DNA from: Stutzerimonas stutzeri
Lineage (GTDB): Bacteria > Pseudomonadota > Gammaproteobacteria > Pseudomonadales > Pseudomonadaceae
NCBI RefSeq assembly: GCF_018138085.1
Contig: NZ_CP073105.1
Location: 806,001-870,000, forward strand
DNA: 64,000 nt
Reading direction: 5' to 3'
In this document: piece after piece, positions 61,626-64,000 of the stretch
Layout of the letters: each line of letters opens with the position of its first letter
Numbering within the stretch: the first letter of the stretch is position 1
Made by a program: the position numbers and the translations under genes
The notes under the pieces: model-generated
Seen by the model: the letters and a program-made list of their open reading frames with translations, nothing else
Told to the model about the DNA's origin: nothing
The model's database searches: none

Positions 61626-62813
61626 TCAAAGGGCGACGGCGGGAATGCGCTGCGGTTGCGGCAAGCCGATTTCTTCATCGCTGAGGTAGCAGCCGGGGTC
61701 TTCGCCCCAAAGGTTGCCCTCGGCCCAGGCGCGGGTACGGGTGTTGCCGTTGCAGATCGACAACCAGCGGCACTCTGCGCAGCGTCCGCCCACTGCGCGG
61801 GGATGCTGGCGCAGCTCGGCGAGCAGCGGCTCGGGCTGGTCCAGCCAGAGCTGGCGGAACGACTGCCGGCGCACGTTGCCGACGGTGTGCTGCCACCAGT
61901 AGGTGTCCGGGTGGACATCGCCGATGTTGTCGATATTGGCGATGCCGCTGCCCGAGGCGTTGCCGCCCCAGGCGCGCAGCATCCGCTCCAGACGGTCGCG
62001 GTGTTCGGGCAGGCGCTGTTCGACCCACTTCAACAGCAGCACGGCATCGGCGTCGTTGTTGCCGCTGACGAAATCGGTTTCGCGGCCGTGCTGCACATCA
62101 TCCCAGGCCTGCTCGAACAGCTGGTACATGGCGTCGCGGGTCATCTGGTGATGGGCGTCGGCCTTGCGGCTGCGGCTGCGCTTGCCACGGCCGCTGTAGT
62201 TGAGGTGCGAGAGGTAGAACTTCTGCACGTCGTGTTCGCGCATCAGCGCCAGCAGTGCCGGCAGTTGCGGGTAGTTGTTCTGCGTCAGGGTGGTGCGCAG
62301 GCCGACGCGGATGCCATGCTGGCGGCAGAGGTCGATGGCGTGCATGGACGCGGCGAAGCTGCCCTTGAGCTGGCGCCAGTCGTCGTGCACCGCTTCCAGG
62401 CCGTCGATGCTGATGCCCACGTAGTCGTATTTCGCCGCGGCGATCTGCTCGATGTTGCCCTCGTCGATCAGCGTGCCGTTGGTCGACAGCGCGACGAAGA
62501 AGCTGCGCAGGCGCGCGTATTCGGACAGCTCGAAGATGTCGTCGCGCAGCAGCGGCTCGCCACCGGACAGGATCAGCACGCGGACGCCGGCCTCGTGCAG
62601 GTCGTCGATCACCTTGAGCGCTTCGGCCGTGTCCAGTTCGTCGCGGAACTCGCTGTCCGCCGAGGTCGCGTAGCAGTGCTTGCAGGTCAGGTTGCAGCGC
62701 CGCAGCAGGTTCCAGATCACCACCGGTGGCCGTGCGCCAGCGGTGCTGCGTGCGCCCAGCACCGGCATGGCGGGCCGGGCGAGCGCGCGCAGGTAATGGC
62801 TGATTCTCAGCAT
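61626..62813 (-). CDS. nirJ: NirJ, radical SAM heme d1 biosynthesis protein
   Basis: 395 residues. The radical SAM CxxxCxxC motif is [10 protein letters not shown] (Cys 40, 44 and 47), followed by [15 protein letters not shown]-terminal cysteine-rich segment ([18 protein letters not shown], then GCYLSDE) fits the second Fe-S cluster of NirJ. It forms the oxo groups of heme d1 by loss of propionate side chains. It starts the visible nirJ-E-N unit; a weak FNR-type box lies ~82 nt upstream. Confidence 0.94.
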   Translation of the reverse strand: MLRISHYLRALARPAMPVLGARSTAGARPPVVIWNLLRRCNLTCKHCYATSADSEFRDELDTAEALKVIDDLHEAGVRVLILSGGEPLLRDDIFELSEYARLRSFFVALSTNGTLIDEGNIEQIAAAKYDYVGISIDGLEAVHDDWRQLKGSFAASMHAIDLCRQHGIRVGLRTTLTQNNYPQLPALLALMREHDVQKFYLSHLNYSGRGKRSRSRKADAHHQMTRDAMYQLFEQAWDDVQHGRETDFVSGNNDADAVLLLKWVEQRLPEHRDRLERMLRAWGGNASGSGIANIDNIGDVHPDTYWWQHTVGNVRRQSFRQLWLDQPEPLLAELRQHPRAVGGRCAECRWLSICNGNTRTRAWAEGNLWGEDPGCYLSDEEIGLPQPQRIPAVAL

Positions 62814-62887
62814 GAGGGGGTCTCCTCGCGTCACGCGTCTTGCGTGTTTCGATGGAGGCAGCATCACCGACTGGCGAATGCCAATCC

Positions 62888-62901
62888 TTGACCGCAAACA
62901 A
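62888..62901 (-). promoter_or_regulatory. Weak FNR/Dnr-type box upstream of nirJ
   Basis: TTGACCGCAAACAA (plus strand), 8 of 10 matches to TTGATNNNNATCAA. Its centre is ~82 nt upstream of the nirJ start. Confidence 0.35.
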
Positions 62902-63017
62902 TAAAGAGGTGGGCCCCGGCCCCGTAACAGAGCAGCGGTGCAGGCCGGGCGCCGATGCGCAGGGTCGCGTTCCGCCAAATCGCGGTAATCGTCGGAAGCG
63001 TTTCGCGTCGCCTGCCC

Positions 63018-63097
63018 GTAGGGTGGATCACGCTTCTCCGATCCACCGATCCACCGCGCGAAACATCGGTGGATGTGAAGCGCGACATCCACCCTAC
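63018..63097. repeat. Palindromic repeat, type 3 (inverted relative to the 51.4-kb copy)
   Basis: GTAGGGTGGATCACGC at the left end and GCGACATCCACCCTAC at the right end enclose further GATCCACC copies. A further partial GTAGGGTGGG follows at 63108. Confidence 0.75.
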
Positions 63098-63372
63098 GCC
63101 GCTGCCGGTAGGGTGGGCTGTCGGCGCAGGCGGAGGGCGTTTGTCGGATGCTTGCGCTGTAAGCGCTTGCGTTGGTTACCGCGACGCGGGAATACGTCCA
63201 GCGGTTATTCCAACCTACGGACCTGGCCTTCATCACAAACGGAACGCACGGTTACCAGCGGTGATGGACGCAAAAAGGCCGTCCCGATAACGTCGCGAAC
63301 ATCCCGTTTGGATGGGATAGACAGCTGGCCGGGCTTGCCGGCTTCCTTGCAAGGACATTTAAGGACGCGCCG

Positions 63373-63603
63373 ATGAGCACCATCGAATTCGTTGCGCTTT
63401 ACCTTCTCAACAGCTTGTTCTGGAAATGGATCATCAGCTGGGGCGGAGCCCAGTGGATCGAGGGCTGGAAGAGCATGCTCGTTCTGGACTGGTTCGCATG
63501 GCCGTGGAATGCCGAGCAGATCCGCTTGTATGCGCTGGTCATGTGGAGCTTCTCCACGCTCTTCTTCGTGATCGGTCTGTTCAAGCCCGAATGGCGGTTC
63601 TGA
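63373..63603 (+). CDS. Small two-helix membrane protein, unknown function
   Basis: 76 residues with two hydrophobic segments (IEFVALYLLNSLFWKWIISW and LYALVMWSFSTLFFVIGLF) and many tryptophans. TTAAGGA lies about 9 nt upstream of the ATG. It runs opposite to nirJ-E-N and to the partial AsnC-like nir gene, and lies between them. I do not recognise a family. A possible role is in the nir/denitrification membrane machinery, from context only. Confidence 0.6.
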   Translation: MSTIEFVALYLLNSLFWKWIISWGGAQWIEGWKSMLVLDWFAWPWNAEQIRLYALVMWSFSTLFFVIGLFKPEWRF

Positions 63604-63636
63604 TGGCCCGGCTTGTGCGGCGCGCGAGCAGCGGCT

Positions 63637-64000
63637 TCAGGTTCGGCTGCCCACGCGTAAGCCGGTCTTCTTGAGAATACGGCTGCTGACCAGCATCTCG
63701 TCGGCGCGGCAGGCGTTGCCGAGCAGTGCGCGGATCTCGGCGCGGTAGCCGTCGATCTCCTCGGCGCTGCGGCCGTGCACCATGGCGAACAGGTTGTAGC
63801 GCCAGCCATCCTGGCGCGGACGGCGATAGCAATGGCTGACGAACGCCTGAGCGCCGATCAACGGGCCGAGACGGGCGATCTCGGCGTCGTCCACATCCCA
63901 GACGGTCATGCCGTTGTGGCGGTAGCCGAGGCGGTAGTGATTGGGCACGGCGGCGATGCGGCGGATGGCGCCGTCGGCTTGTAGCTGCTGCAGCAGCGCG
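63637..64000 (-). CDS. NirH/NirG-type AsnC-like siroheme decarboxylase subunit (partial)
   Basis: The 3'-terminal 121 codons; the start lies beyond the window. The reading continues ALLQQLQADGAIRRIAAVPN, then HYRLGYRHNGMTVWDVDD. This AsnC-like wing plus ligand domain, with RPRQDGWRYNLFAMVHGRS, is typical of the Nir D/L/G/H siroheme decarboxylase proteins in heme d1 synthesis. The position upstream of nirJ suggests nirH by pseudomonad order, but nirG or nirL cannot be excluded. Confidence 0.8.
   Translation of the reverse strand, partial: ALLQQLQADGAIRRIAAVPNHYRLGYRHNGMTVWDVDDAEIARLGPLIGAQAFVSHCYRRPRQDGWRYNLFAMVHGRSAEEIDGYRAEIRALLGNACRADEMLVSSRILKKTGLRVGSRT

Overview
The window reads as the chromosome of a denitrifying, GC-rich gammaproteobacterium of the Pseudomonas stutzeri (Stutzerimonas) type. 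Evidence: a complete nosRZDFYL-tatE cluster with a clade I NosZ, nnrS, the heme d1 genes nirJ-nirE-nirN, the phhABC/phhR phenylalanine operon, FNR/Anr/Dnr-type boxes, and many Pseudomonas-style short palindromic repeats organised as tandem arrays. Species assignment is inference; the gene identities rest on motifs seen in the translations.

Layout. 1-5.3 kb: partial TPP-dependent oxidase/decarboxylase, an RluA-type pseudouridine synthase, a repeat array, a Nei/Fpg-type glycosylase, a DUF192 protein, phnN and an Lrp/AsnC regulator. 5.3-17.1 kb: an amino-acid catabolism/transport block (fused indolepyruvate ferredoxin oxidoreductase, leucine dehydrogenase, two sodium-dependent NSS transporters around a maleylacetoacetate isomerase, and a dCache chemoreceptor of the amino-acid-binding type). 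17.1-25 kb: a long inverted-repeat element, a DJ-1/PfpI protein, an EAL phosphodiesterase, phhC-phhB-phhA and divergent phhR. 25.6-35.8 kb: a 1390-residue CheB-CheR-PAS-kinase-receiver hybrid, L-serine dehydratase, a thioredoxin-reductase-like flavoprotein, an orphan TRAP binding protein and a BCCT carrier. 35.9-41.6 kb: DnaQ-type exonuclease with a CBS/DUF294 protein, DUF488, a glycine-zipper protein, a CopD-like membrane protein and an acyl-CoA dehydrogenase. 41.6-64 kb: denitrification region (nos cluster, nnrS, SDR, soluble CZB chemoreceptor, two tandem HPP-CBS membrane proteins, LysR regulator, nirN/E/J, a small membrane gene and a partial nirH/G-type gene).

How the parts work together. 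NosZ reduces N2O with electron supply and maturation by NosR, DFY and L. NirJ, NirE and NirN make heme d1 for the cytochrome cd1 nitrite reductase NirS, which is outside the window. FNR-type boxes precede nosR (two), nnrS, nirJ and, less expectedly, phhR, the dCache chemoreceptor and a glycine-zipper protein. A second regulatory theme is an A-rich CA-motif (AANAANAA), the known Hfq/Crc landing motif of pseudomonads, in the leaders of at least seven amino-acid or osmolyte genes.

The most unusual structural feature is the repeat landscape. Three palindromic repeat families form tandem arrays of about 107-181 bp units. One array has amplified the last 17 codons of the neighbouring pseudouridine synthase gene together with the palindromes. 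Two arrays of the same 135-138 bp unit, in the same orientation, bracket a 16-kb block containing the whole nos cluster. No tRNA, rRNA, CRISPR array or complete insertion sequence was recognised.
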